A stretch of DNA of 64,000 bases from Archilochus colubris (Eukaryota > Chordata > Aves > Apodiformes > Trochilidae), in NCBI GenBank assembly GCA_023079485.1, contig CM041115.1, positions 45,440,305-45,504,304 on the forward strand. The letters run 5' to 3'. The position numbers were made by a program, and so were the translations under genes. Shown piece after piece: positions 38,702-51,370 of this stretch. Within the stretch, counting starts at the first letter, position 1. Each line of letters starts with the position of its first letter. Below the pieces are notes generated by a model. The model ran no database searches. It was not told the origin of the DNA and saw only the letters and a list, made by a program, of their open reading frames with translations.

Positions 38702-40170
38702 GACCACAGCAATTTCATGTATTTAATAGCTGCAACCAGAGTAGTGCATAATTTTGCATGATTGCTCAGAATTTCTTTGCATGCAGGCTGCATTCCTCCA
38801 AGGGTCTTGATGGGTCCTTTCATTCTAGTTCTCTTTTAGAGACTCTAGATTTCACCCAAGTATGTGTAGCAATTAATGTGGCCTATTCCTACAGAAATAA
38901 TTTGAGGCTAAAAACCTGCCTAAACAGGTTTTAGTCATTCTATGATCTTATTGCCACATTAATCCAGTTCTTTAGCCGTTTCAACTACAACAAAAGCTCA
39001 TACATCTTGCATAGAAAAAGCATGATATTCTCAATATCATAAAAACTTGATATTCTTACAGAATATTCAGTAGGAGATGTTACCTTCATTTTACATGTCT
39101 CTCAAAACAAATTCCAGTGTTGTTCATCTGGACCACCGACAAGACTTACCATCTGCTTCCTTTCCATCTTCATGCACTTTCTATTGTGACTTAGTAACAA
39201 TATTAGTAGTAGTACAATTTTGCAGCATTATTTTGAGTTTTCTTTGCTTTTCTTAGTTTTCTCTTTATTATTTATCTGTCTGCTCTGTGCACTCCATTAA
39301 GCTGACACAAAGTAAGAATGATTTAAGAATGTTTCTCCTCTGATCTTTTCTTACTTTCTGCTTTATCTGCTCTTTAATTTCATAAGTCATGCCTAGTCAT
39401 CAGTATTTTGCAGGAGATTGGGATGTGCTGACAAAGGGTCATGCGGCAGAATTCAGTGAATGGCCTGGGTGGAGAACATGCAGCAAGGCTGCACAGAGAG
39501 TGCAGCAGGCTGAGCATTTTGCTAAAGAGCTCCTGTTTTGGGAGTGGGCAGAAATCATCACCACTGATATACAGGGGGCCAGTGTCAGTGCTTGCCTTCT
39601 GCCCATAGGAGACCCAAAAGTTCTTGTGGAGCTGGAACCATGCCATGGGACTGACAAGTCTCTACCATGATTTTCCTCTAGGAATAGTCCTGGGTTTTGT
39701 CAGGCATCCTGCTTTGCCAGGTGTTGCATGATAACGTTAAAATACTGATACCATATTTATGAAACACAGGAGAGATTTGCTCTTCGTTACTGTGAAGGCA
39801 GTAAAGCAACAATGTTCTTTATGTCTATTGATGAAAAGTATGGTTTCTAATAAAAAATATACATGTGCACCCAAGTAAATATCAAAATGAAAAAAAGAAT
39901 CATTATTTTAAATGTTCTTATCTAAATACTCTGTTTGTTTTTTACCAAGATAACTTGAACTTTTTTGGTTGCGAGTTGTGTGTTCTTTTGTTTTTTCCTA
40001 ACCTTTCTTTATGCTGGTTCCAACAGCTTTTTAAATTTAAAATGTCATGGCTTAGTCTTCAAAACTCAGGGAAGACAAGATACGAATTAACCAGGTCTTT
40101 ACTTCAGTCTCCCTGCATACATTCTTTTGAGATAGCAGCTATTACAATGTCAGTATGTGGCTTAATAATA
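38702..40170. other. Spacer between CR1 fragments, no gene seen
   Basis: About 1.5 kb of mostly AT-rich sequence. The part at 39400-39660 is more GC-balanced and open on both strands for about 90 codons, but neither translation resembles a protein I know. Confidence 0.5.
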
Positions 40171-41245
40171 CCATAGAATGGTTTGGGTTGGAAGGAACCT
40201 TAAAAATCATCTAGTTTCAAAATCCCTGTCATGGGCAGGGACACTCCCCACTATACCAGGTTGCTCAAAGCTCCATCCAACCTGGCATTGAACACTTGCA
40301 GGAATGGGGACTCCACAGCTTCCCTGGGCAACAATCTCCAGTGTCCCATCACCCACATAGTGAAGAATTTCCTCCTAAGGTCTAACCTAAAAATCTATCC
40401 CATTCCAGTTTAAAGCCATTATCCCTCATTCTACTTCTACATGTCTGCCCCAGTATTCTTTCAGGTCCCACTGCAGGTATTGGAAGACTTCTGTAAGGTG
40501 TCCCCAGAGCCTTCTCTTCTCCAGACTGAGCAATCCCAGCTCGCTCAGGTTGTCTCTACAGGAGAGGTGCTCCGGCCCTCTGCTTATCTTCATGGCACTC
40601 CTCTGGACTCCTTCCAGGAGCTCCATCTCCTTGTTGTGTTGGGGACTCCAGAACTGGACACAGTACTCCAGATGGGGTCTCTTGAGAGTGGAGTAGAGGA
40701 CCAGAATTGCCTCCTTTGACCTGCTGGCCATTCTTCTTTTGATGCAGGCCAGCCTACAATTGGCTCTCTTGGCTGCAAGTGCACATGGCCAGCTCACTTT
40801 GAGCTTTTCATCAACCTAGACCCCCAAATCCTTCTTCTCAGGGCTGTTCTCAATCCATTCTGTGCACAGACTGGATTTGTGCTTGGGACTGTCCCGACCC
40901 AGATGGAGGGCCTTGCACTTTGTTGAATTTCATGCTGTTTGCATGGGCCCACTTTCCAGGCCTTCCAAGGTCTCTCTTGATGGCCTCTCTTCCCTCCAGC
41001 GTGTCAACTGCCATGCATAGCTCAGTGTTTTCAGCAAACTTGCTGAGGATATCCTTGATCCCACTGTCCTTGTCACTGACAAAGATTAGCAGTGCTGATC
41101 CCAGTACTGACCCTCGAGGAACCCCACTCATCACTGGTCTCCACTGGGACATAGAGCTGTTGACAGCCACTCTTTGAGTGTGCCCATCCAGACAATTCCT
41201 TATCCAATGGGTGGCCCATCCACTGAATCTATGTCTTTAGCCATG
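40171..41245 (-). mobile_element. CR1 LINE, 5'-truncated, about 1.07 kb
   Basis: The longest CR1 in the window. The plus strand runs from ATAGAATGGTTTGGGTTGGA (3' end) to CAATGGGTGGCCCATCCACT. Minus-strand translations keep CR1 reverse transcriptase motifs: [10 protein letters not shown] within 41170-40850 and [13 protein letters not shown] within 40797-40426. The catalytic box reads FAEN in place of FADD and frames are interrupted, so the copy is dead. The 5' truncation is typical of target-primed LINE insertion. Confidence 0.92.
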
Positions 41246-42259
41246 ATCTATGTCATGTACATCAACTATATGATATATGTAAAGCCTCTTCCTCTTCCCA
41301 TTACTATGCAACTATAATTTTTCATACAAATTAATAATTTTTTCCAGCACTGAAATGCTGCTCTTTCTGTGGAAATACAAGGCCTGTTGCACTCTGTTAT
41401 ATGAAACAACATGAAGGAATATACCCATTCCAACCAAAGTCATAGAGTTACATTGCAAAGACAGAGTGTAATCTCAATTTTCTGATAATAATATAAAGGC
41501 TTCAAATGTTAGCAACATGTGGTCAGATTTGTTTTTTCATGTTTCACTGAGAAAAAACAAGTTTTTCAAACCATAATTTGTTAAGTCTCTAATAGGAAAT
41601 AGATTTCTAATAAGCTGAGGGAATGGCGTTATTTATCTGGACATCTTCATCACAAGCACCATGATTTGTTTGGAAGATTTTTACTGGGTAAATTCAGTCA
41701 CAGTATCTTTTGTTTGGTCTGGGAAAAAAACAACCAAACAGTTCCTTATGACCCTCAGGCCATCAAATATTTCATTTTTATATTCTGGCAAGCTCACATT
41801 CTATTTTTAACAGCACTAAAGTCACTGTTGGTTATTTGTTTAATGAAAAGTTTTGCTTATCTGCAGAGGAATGTCTGATTACCTTTTCATTTTCCAACAT
41901 CTCAAAACTGTAGGCTCAGGCTTCCAGTGGGACCACAGCATTTGTCGTTGGTTAAATTAGAGTCTCAATCTCATTTCATATCAACAGACTCAGTGGGGAG
42001 TATAGAGCATCAATTCACAGCCTGTTTTATAGAAAACTTTATTAAGACCACGGTAGAAGGACTGGTAAAGCCGTATATAGAAGAAAACTGCTAAAACCAC
42101 CATATTGCACAAATGCCGAGAAAGGTCATGAATAGAAAAAAAGATTGGGAAACGAAGTACAAAGGACACTGTGAAGGTACAACAAAATGGACAAAGAGCT
42201 GTTTTCTGTCTCAGAAATATTTTCCGGAGTCTAAGTTTGCGTTTTGTGGTCCAAGCATG

Positions 42260-42830
42260 ATCAGAGTTGCCCCTGTACTCAGCCCTGGTGAGGCCACACC
42301 TCGAGTACTGTGTCCAGTTCTGGGACCCTCAGTTTAGGAAGGATATTGAGGTCCTGGAGTAGGTCCAAAGGAGGGCAACCAGGCTGGTGAAGGGACTTGA
42401 GCATAGACCCTATGAGGAGAGGCTGAGGGAGCTGGGGCTGTTCAGCCTAAAGAAGAGGCGGCTCAGGGGAGACCTCATCGCTCTCTACAACTCCCTGAAA
42501 GGAGGGTGTAGCCAGGTGGGGGTTGGTCTCTTTTGCCAAACAACTTTCAACAAGACAAGAGGGCATGGTCTTAAGTTGTGCCACGGGAAGTTTAGGTTAG
42601 ATATTAGAAAGAATTTCTTTATGGAAACAGTGATCAAGCATTGGAATGGGCTGCCCACTGAAGTGGTGGATTCTCCGTCCCTGGAGATATTTAAAAAGAG
42701 ACTGGATGTGGCACTCAGTGCCATGGTCTAGCAACCGCAACGGTGGTAAAAGGATTGGACTCGATGATCTCTGAGGTCCCTTCCAACCCAGCCAATTCTA
42801 TGATTCTATGATTCTATGATTCTATGATAA
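42260..42830 (+). mobile_element. CR1 LINE 3' end with intact terminal octamer repeats
   Basis: Plus-strand CR1 from AGAGTTGCCCCTGTACTCAG to a 3' end made of four ATTCTATG-type units (about 42798-42828), the diagnostic CR1 terminus. A frame at 42387-42731 encodes a well-preserved C-terminal CR1 segment ([20 protein letters not shown], later [20 protein letters not shown]) for 114 codons, suggesting a relatively young copy. Confidence 0.93.
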
Positions 42831-43074
42831 GCTTTTTTGCCTTTAACTTTTCAGAAAGTCAAGTTAGGTGGCTAGAACACCAGTCTGGCTCTGAAGGATT
42901 CACTGACTGGCAAAGCCCATGTTCTGCTAGCATTCAGCACAAGAAAGGAGTAAACATCAAGGACTGAAATAGTTACTAAGAGCAAAAGTTTCTCACTAAG
43001 AACATCAAGAAAGACTTCTGTTTATTTTGACTGAGAAAGATGGCTCAGATACTGTGCAACTTTTTGTAATAATA

Positions 43075-43353
43075 TGTAGCGGGAGGAGCCCTTCTTGCTC
43101 CTAGGGCTGATCCTGAGGCCTCGGGGTTTAGCCCATTCCTGGACAATGTCCTAGGGCTGTTCCTGGGGCTCCTGGGGCTCCTCGAGCTGTTGGGCTTCTC
43201 CATCCTCACTGAAGAGTGAGAGCTCTCTCCGTGGGTGTCAGCTGCTCTCTTATTGGCCCCCTGCTCCTGCACATGCTCAGGAGGGAGGCCAGACACAGGT
43301 GAACCCACACCCACTCATCAATAACTCAGGGCACCTGGTCCTGTCTCACTACA
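43075..43353 (-). mobile_element. Solo LTR of an avian endogenous retrovirus (family A, copy 2)
   Basis: A 279-bp element whose reverse complement closely matches 4859-5162 over its full length, apart from about 25 bases missing. It is flanked by a perfect 6-bp target duplication, ATAATA (43069-43074 and 43354-43359). The different duplications show two independent insertions, each reduced to a solo LTR by recombination. It sits in the MAP1B 5' flank just beyond a CR1 fragment. Confidence 0.85.
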
Positions 43354-43359
43354 ATAATA

Positions 43360-46300
43360 ACTATTAGTACATGCTTTACTGTAGTCATTGGGGGAAAAGT
43401 AGATTAAGAGAAAAGAAGTGACTAGCAAGAGTGCTATGGCACTGTCAATTGAATTTAGACAGTAATTACACAGATAAGGTATGTGCAGCTGCAGGAAGAA
43501 GTTTGGACAGACATAGTAGGAATCTAAACAGATACTAAACCTAATCAGTTATCTTCCCATGTGCTTTGCTGAGAATCAGTGTCCCAAATGTGGGATGGAA
43601 ATTCATCATCTGGGGAAGAAAAGGGGGAGGCTTGATTCTGGCATGATTCCCCTTCAGCCTCAGCCCTGCAAAATGCACAAAGGCTAAGTCAAAGTCAAAG
43701 AGTCACTTCATTCCCCCAGACAAGCAGAACAGATTTCTTGTAGCCATGGTCACCTGTGTTCCCCCTGTCAGAGCACAGGCTGTGAAGTCAGCAGCTCCTG
43801 ACTCTCAGCATCCCTGCAATAGCTCCCATTTTCTCCTCTGGAAACTTAAGAAAGGTGACCAATACTGACTGCACTCACTAACTGCCTTCAGGATTTTAAG
43901 ACTGAGCAAAAAACTCCCCATGATTTTTATCCAGTTTCAGTCTTTGTCAAATATATGGACTGTCCTTAGGAGGTGTAAATTACCACAGTAAAAATTTAAA
44001 CCTATGGACAACAGGCAAGATTTTCTGAGTTGCCTTCTGTAATTCTTCCCCTGTACCTACAGACCCCACTGAGACACCTGATGTACTCAACAGGACTGTT
44101 TGTCTAAAGCAGGGACACAACATCACATCACATCACAGCCTTGCTACACAGCATGCAGCTCTTCAGCTTCTTTTCAGGCAGTGCCAAAAATGCTCTGGCT
44201 CCAAGTCCAAAATCTAATGGGATGCTTTCATGAGTAAGCACTTTCCAGACTGAGTATACTGTGATTTATCTGAACTTTGCTTCTTTGGGGAGAAATTTTT
44301 CAAGATTGTTTGCAGACCCCTGCCTCCATCTCTCTCTTCTTTGTGCCGCTGCTGGCTTGGCCAGCCCATCCACTATTGCGCCAGCAGCAATTGCACAAGG
44401 ATTAATAAGGGGCATCTAACATGTCTCCAGATTGATGTCTGACCAGGGGTAGCCATTAAAATTTTCATTCCATGAGAATTGTTTTCCAGTGGCTTCTAGA
44501 CAGATTTCCATTTAAAAGCTTTTTTTAGGGTTTTGTTTTGTTTTGCTGTTTTTTTCCTGAGCATGATCAGGAAATCATACACCAGAATCTAATAAACACT
44601 GAAAGCCGAGCTGGGTTATTTTGGGTTGGTGCATCGACAGTGATATTTTGTACTGAGAATATAATTAACAGTTCTTCTGAAGATAAATAAACCAGAATAA
44701 AATTCAGCTCACCTTCCAAGAGCTGAATTTGTTCTCTACAGCTAATGGCAATAAAAATTAATAAAATCTTATTTTAGTGAGGGTACATTCCACTTGGTAA
44801 TTCTAAAAAAATTAGAAGAGCCCACCTGCCAAGAGAAACAATGTATTCCACATTTACCACATAGATATATCTATATTAAATTACGTGTTTGACCTTCATT
44901 GTTGTCCTGCTTCATCATTTATAAACTGCAGATTTACTTGGTTTTGGAAAGCTGTTTGAAATACCTAGGATAAAAGGTAGATATAAGAATTACTGGAGGT
45001 ATCTTCTCTGGATTGTTGTTTACATTTGTTTTCTTCTGCTCCATTTCCTACATGTACATTTTGCTGTTAAGGAATTTTCTGCTAAAGTTACTCAGTTGTT
45101 TGGGCTGGTTTTTTTTTAACCTCAAGCATTTATCCTCTTCATGTCACTGATTCCAAAAGCAGTGAGATTTTGTCACTATACAAATGAATGAAGGTGAGAT
45201 TTCATCACATTGAGGATGATCATTTCCTTTTGCTTTCTCTTTTGATGTCCCCTAGCCTGGGCAGTCTCCTCAGCCACTCTCCAGCTACATTTTAAGCATG
45301 TTGTGAAAACATTAAGGAGAATTGATTACATCAGAGAATTTTCTTATTCTGAGATAATTTAAGATCCAGGCACGCTGAAGAAGAATGTACTGTAAAGTGC
45401 TGGTTTTTTCCCTGAGCAAAATATAAGAGACTGAAAACTTTGCTGTGTTGGGGTAATAGTATATCCAGTACAATAAAGAAGTATAGTTCTCTTTGTACTT
45501 CTGATACAACACCTCAGCCTTAGTCTAATCTCATTATGCAACACCGCCAGTTTACTGAAATTCTGGAAGCTGATAACGATAATTAAGCAGTAAGACGTGA
45601 CAAGTAGTATTTTATTGTGCAATCTCAGAATGCCCAGGTGAGTTTTTAGGCACAGGGCCAACTGCTTTGAAACACCTGGAAGAATTATTTTTACACATAC
45701 CATAGATAGTAGTAGTAGGGGATGATCTAATTTGCTTGTAGCTATGCAGCTATCACAGCCTAATGACTGTGGTAAGACCTCCTCTGCTTAGTAACTAGAC
45801 TGATATTGACTTAAGAAATAATGATCAGGTGAATGTTGCTGCTGCTTTAATGCTTGATGGGGATAAACACATGGGCCAAGGCATAGCAATAGGCTCTTAG
45901 ACCTCAACCAGAGCCCTAAAATGCAAGCTGTGGGTGGTACTATACACTGAGACTGTTTCAAGTTCAGAGGAAGGATCAGAAAAAATCAGCACTCTTGGGT
46001 AGGGCATAGATAAGGAAGAATGGGAAGAAACCGCATGATTTAAATGTATGCAAGCTGACCTGATTAGCTTCTAGGGGTTTGATTGTTTGTTTGTTTGTTT
46101 TTAAATATGTAAGATTTTTGCATTCAATTGACATAACTTCTTCTGAAAGGTTACATTTCCAGAATATGGGATATCCTTGATGTGGGCACTTCACGATCAG
46201 AGTCTAATCTGGGGCAAAATGAAATCACTGCTAAAATGTTATTTGTTTTAGTGGAATGAGAGCTAAGTCAGTTTTATGGCTTCAGGATAGTAGCTGGTTA

Positions 46301-49159
46301 ATATTTGTAGCATTTCTCTAGTTCAGACCGAGACAACTGCATCTCTTGTCTTCATTGCAGCCTTAATAACAGAAGTCTTTGTTGTTGTGCATTAATATTT
46401 ACACTGCTAACATGTGCCTGGGGTACCTTTTACATCAGGATTTTTGACCTGTAGCCATCACAATTTAAGTTTTAAAACTGCACCATGAATGCTGGGAGCA
46501 ATCATGCTCTTTAAGAAATACAACAAACTTGGGTTTATAAGTTAGGCAGGAAATATCGGTCTGTTCCCTGTATCATCAGGAGAGGATGAGATGTGTTCAA
46601 AACAACCCTAAATGGGGTCCAGTGAGCAGCACCCTGGGGGAACACCCCTTATCCTCTGCTTGTTTCAGTGGGGACTCTGGATGCTTAATATTTTCATTTG
46701 GGGCACTAGGTTATTGGATGCCTAAAAAATTAGCTGTGGTAGCTTAAGCCTATAATGTTAAGATTTTGTGTTGTGTACAGCAAGTGGCTGAATTTGAATG
46801 AAGGCTAAAAGAAGTTTGGGAAGCTTAGCTGATAACAACATATTGGTTCTTGGAATATACAGAGTATGTATCATGGGTGTGTAAAGGCACTTGTTCAGTG
46901 TTCTCATTGCTGAGTTTAATTTAAACTTATCCCCCCCCCCAAATAAAAAGGTAGCTAATTAAATGACTGGAGATGAACCCCTTGATTCTGCTTCTTGAAA
47001 TACTCATTGACTGCCAGAATGCCCGGAGGAAAGAAACATTGACGTATACTTTAGATGAAAGAAAGATCATTTACTTTGCTTTTTTTCTCTGCTTCTGTGT
47101 CATATTGGTAGACATTGACCCATAACCTCATCTTACAATATTGATTTGTGTTTGCTCTCCCAGAGCATCACCTGGTTCTCTAGCAACACACACAGGTCAC
47201 AGCCATTTTGTAATGCAGATCATTTCAGAGAAGGTTTGTTTTCTATTAGATAAGGTTCACTGGTAGTGAAATGGAATTTTAATGAAATAATAGATGGTGC
47301 CTCAGACATTCAAACAGTGACTGAATAATTCACTCTTGCATTCATATCTCTTCCTTAAAAGATTCTTTCCCTCAGACATTCCAGCACTGCTATTTAGTTA
47401 TTCCTGTTTTCAAGGTGGGATCTGCACCAGTACTCTGTAATTATTACTGTGGATAGGACAAAAAGAACAGCAAAAAAGATGACTTACATATTGTTTGCAG
47501 TGGTTGAGGAGGTCATGGAGTTGAACTGAACTCTGCAAGAGCTCTCCTGACCTCCACCATTGTTGACTATAGTGGAAGATAAGAAAGACAAGCCTTCTAA
47601 ATGTAGTCCTTGATATAAATTGGTGAGTATCTACCGAGCAGTATGTAAATTATGCTGGATTTCTAAAAATCCTTATCTTGGAGCATGAAAAGCAAAGTTA
47701 GCCCAGTTCCAGGAGAGAAGGAGTTGTGCCATGCATTTTTACTTTCTTATGGAAAAAAGCTCATTGGGACTTCACTAAGCTTTCAGCTCTCTCTAGATCT
47801 GTACAATAAACCGGTGAGTCACAGTACAAAGTCATGAATAATGCCATTATTCAGATGCTTACCGGTACTATCCAATAAGAGTTTGAAGGAAAATTGATTT
47901 TCTGTTTTTAATAAGCCAAGCAGTTTTGCCTTGAGTGTTGCCTCTGGAACACAATTTTGTACTACTTTATCTATGCTTCAGAATGTAAATCCAGTAAATG
48001 CGTTATCGCAAAATTCTGTACATCAGTTACAAATACGGTTTATTTTCTTTAGAAATATTTCTAACTAAAACTGGAATGAAGCTGTTTTATAAATTAACAC
48101 TGTTCATGGTTAAGCATATTGCTGCAACTCATGTTCTTCTCCTCTCTACAGTGTTATTTCTTCAGAAAAAAACTATCTTGCACTTTTCCCATTTTAATGC
48201 AAAGTGCTAAATGAGAGCAGAGGTCATCCTTACCCAGCAGGCCTGACTGAGTTCAGTATTGACATTAATCCTACTGTGAGTCTGTGGCTGACAATGAATA
48301 TGGTGGGTTCCTTAAAACAATGTATTGATCAACCTGATGATAGGAACAGAGCATGATATAAAAGAAGAGAAACGGTTCTAGACAAGCTAATTCTTGAAAG
48401 AGCTTCCAGACAACTCTTATGTAATAGTCCCTTTTTACATGGCAAAGTTTTGTCCTGGCAGTTTTCTGCTTTTTACCCTGCAGTTCAGCACCTATTTCCT
48501 GAACTTCACAGGAGGTCAAGCCAAGCCCTTTGGATCAGTTGTTCATCAAATCGTCTTTGAGCAAATTCTCCAGAGTTTGTGAGAAGGTCTTTCATCCTCA
48601 TTGCATCATTTTGCTTCATTATTTCTATCCTGAAAGTCCTGCTGGCTAGTGCTAATATAGTTACATATTCCAAGATCATAATACAACATGAGTAAATTTC
48701 AGACTCTACAAACAAACTATAATTCAATATCCAGTTTCAGGCCAATAGGGCTGTTATGCAAGCACAGTCACCAACACTCTAATTGTGAGGCTGTATTTCT
48801 TGGGAATATTTCACCTGTTTTATGTAAGGTTTTGGGTTCCAGGCACAGTGTACCCATCTCTATCCAGCCTTGGAACCCCAGTATCAGATGGTGCCAACGT
48901 TACTGATGCTGATCCTTGGGTCTGCACATCCATGCCTTGATAAGGCAGGAGCCAGCAGCTTTGTGATGAGATGACACTTGGCTGCAACATCAGCTTGATG
49001 CCTAGTCCCATGATCTGAGCCTCATACACAGGATGAGGGAAACAGTGTCTGCAGACAAGACACAAGTATGTGTGTGGACACCCCTAGACATGTGTGCACT
49101 GAGAGTATTTACCGTGGTTTCATGTCAGCATAAAACTGACAAGTTCTGCGTACTATTGT
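43360..49159. other. MAP1B 5' flank, no gene seen
   Basis: About 5.8 kb of AT-rich unique sequence. It contains a C10 run (46931-46940) and a short (GTTT)n tract (46084-46102). The part at 48830-49060 is more GC-balanced and might be a degraded repeat next to the LTR fragment, but I cannot name it. Open frames are short and without recognisable homology. Confidence 0.55.
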
Positions 49160-49313
49160 CTAGCCATAACTATAAATATCAAGCATGACCACTCTTAGGA
49201 GTAGACACTGGCCGAGATACTTGGTTCAGCAAGAGCAGCTTGTTAGAAGAGACTTAGCTGAGAGTAAAATTACCAGATGTAAAATTTTTCCCATCCTGGC
49301 ACAAACCAGGACA
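49160..49313 (-). mobile_element. Degraded LTR fragment related to the 50542-51365 LTR
   Basis: It shares with the end of the 824-bp LTR the pattern CATAACTATAAATATCAAGC, then GACTTAGCTGAGAGTAAAA, and ends CACAAACCAGGACA, with many substitutions. A CR1 begins directly after it. The far end of the element cannot be defined, and no target duplication is visible. Confidence 0.65.
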
Positions 49314-49793
49314 CCAGAGAAGGGCAATGAAACGGTGAAAGTTTGGAGAACAAGTCTTACTAGAAGAGTCTGAGGGAACAGGAGTTTAGGGTGGAGAAAA
49401 GGAGGCTGAAGAGAGACCTTATCACTCTCTAAATTTAGCTAAAATGAGGTTGATGCAAGGTGATAATCTGTCTCTTGTCCCCAGTATAAGTGAGGAAACA
49501 AGAGGAAATGGTCTCAAGTTGTTCTAGGAGATGTTCAGATCTTGAGATCTTGAGATGTTTAGATTTAGATGTTTAGATATTGAGAAACATTTTTTGCTGA
49601 AAGGGTTGTCAGGCAGTGGAAGAGGCTTCCCATGGAAGTGACTGAGTCACCACCCCTGGAGGTATTTAGAAGAGACATAGATGTGGTGCTTAGGGACATG
49701 GTTTAGTGGTGGACTTGGGATTAGGTTAACAGTTGGATTCCATGGTCTTAAAGGTCTTCTCTGTCCTAAATATTTTTGTGATTCTATGATTCC
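49314..49793 (+). mobile_element. CR1 LINE 3' fragment
   Basis: Plus-strand CR1, from AGAGAAGGGCAATGAAACGG to a 3' end of GTGATTCTATGATTCC, with several small indels and an internal duplicated patch (GATCTTGAGATCTTGAGATG near 49540). It abuts the LTR fragment with no spacer. Confidence 0.88.
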
Positions 49794-50536
49794 AAAACAA
49801 TTCCTAAATAAAATAGAAAGAAATAAAAATTCCCACTCATTACACAATTCAGTGCAACTGAAGTTCCCACATCCCATCAGTTTCTTGGTCACATATTCAA
49901 CCCAAACATCAGAGCATCTTTGCAGTCTCTCTCCATCTGATATGCACCCTTCCTGATATTCAACCCATAACACAACAAAATATGTAAATATTTAGTTGCT
50001 GACTGGAGCTCTGGTTTTCTCATGTTCTCTGTGTGCTTAGCTGCCTAGACGGTCAGTGAGGCTCAAGAGGCAAAACTCAACACGTGGCGTGGGCAGCACT
50101 AACAAACATCTGCATGATCATTGCCATGAAGGGAGCATCAGTGAACAAGGGAACAACTTTTTGTCTGTGGGGTTTGTGTGCTTGCAGTGTTTGGGTAATC
50201 TAACTCAGCCATCTTCAAGATATCAATAAAAATTTTACATTTCAATAAGAATGTTAAAAGTAAACTATTTTTTTTCACTGCTTCTAAACTTTTATATGCT
50301 TTGCTGTTATGGCTTTGTGTTTTTAAACACACAAAACCTATAAAAACCACACTTTTCATCACCCTCTGTCTTCAATTAACACACTATTAAAGTTGGAAAG
50401 CTTTGTAACTTTTAGGCAGCCCACATATAAGAAAAATATTTTTTCTAAAAATAAAGCTAAATGAAGGTTAAATATAGTAAAATATTGTTTCTATCTTTAG
50501 AGCCAAAATTCCCAATATTTTAGTTCATTAATACAT
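49794..50536. other. Short spacer, nothing recognised
   Basis: AT-rich sequence between a CR1 and the 824-bp solo LTR. No gene, domain or named repeat seen. Confidence 0.6.
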
Positions 50537-50541
50537 CTATA

Positions 50542-51365
50542 TGTCACGGTTTAGCGCTAGCCCAGCAACTAAACCGAATGACAGATGCTCTCTGTTAATC
50601 CCCTTCCCCTCCATGAGAAAGAAAGGAGAGAGAGTAAGGGGGAGAGACTTATGGATTGGAAACTAAACTACACAACTTTAATGAAAACATAATGATAAAT
50701 ATTAAAATATGATAAATATGAAAATAGGAAAAAATACTAAATATATACAAATATACAGGAAAATTGATGCCACATTCCTCCACCCTTTCCCCCAGTAACT
50801 CTCACATCACCACCGAGGCTGCAGGGCAGCCCTGCGAAAGTCCAGGCTGGACTCCTGGAGTCGGGAGCAGTTGGGAGCTGGAGGCAGGAACACACAGATT
50901 CAGGCTGGCAGGGATCAGGACCACAGGCAGATGAATGGACAGAATCCTCCCAGGATGCCAAAGCAAACAGGGACAGGTGAAGAAGAGAAAAGCAGGAAGG
51001 GAAGGAAGGGGTTTGAACCTCGTGGTCCCTCAAATTTATACTGAGTATGATGTATATGGGATGGAATACTCTGTTTGGTCAATTTTGGACATCTAACCTG
51101 TCCCTTCCTCCCCAAAGGGGGGCTACAGGTGTGACTCCTTTCCTTACGGAGGGCAAGATGTTCCTCAGAACTGAGCAGTGTCCTTGGTCCTGCACACCAG
51201 TCTCTGGCTGTAACTATAAACATGGAGCGTTATCAGTCCTAGAAGCACTGTCTGAGAAACTTGCTGTTAATTTTGGCAAGTCCAGCTACTTACTTAGCTA
51301 AAGACTTAGCTAAAAGCAAAAGTACAAGACAGAAAATTACCCTTATTCTGGCCCAAACCAGGACA
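50542..51365 (-). mobile_element. 824-bp solo LTR of an avian endogenous retrovirus (family B)
   Basis: The element begins TGTCACGGTTTAGCGC and ends GGCCCAAACCAGGACA on the plus strand. A perfect 5-bp target duplication, CTATA, flanks it (50537-50541 and 51366-51370). The minus strand starts TGTCCTGGTTTGGGCC, a start I recognise from avian LTRs, and carries TATAAATT (51040-51033) and ATTAAA (near 50682) in promoter and polyadenylation order, so the element is read on the minus strand, like MAP1B. A 5-bp duplication fits ERVL-like or some class I elements better than class II. The open frames inside it (up to 102 codons) are not retroviral genes. Confidence 0.88.
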
Positions 51366-51370
51366 CTATA

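Noticed and set aside
39380..39670. Overlapping 88-93 codon ORFs on both strands
   Set aside because: There is no recognisable domain, no splice or promoter support, and openness on both strands at once suggests chance in a locally GC-balanced patch.
42387..42731. A 114-codon plus-strand gene
   Set aside because: It is the C-terminal part of CR1 ORF2 within a 5'-truncated LINE copy, not a host gene.
50737..51223. Minus-strand ORFs of 98 and 102 codons
   Set aside because: They lie inside the solo LTR and show no protein-domain resemblance.
49160..51365. A partial provirus with two LTRs in the same orientation 1.2 kb apart
   Set aside because: The 824-bp LTR has its own target duplication on both sides, the other LTR fragment is far more diverged, and the intervening sequence is a CR1 plus unique DNA with no retroviral genes.
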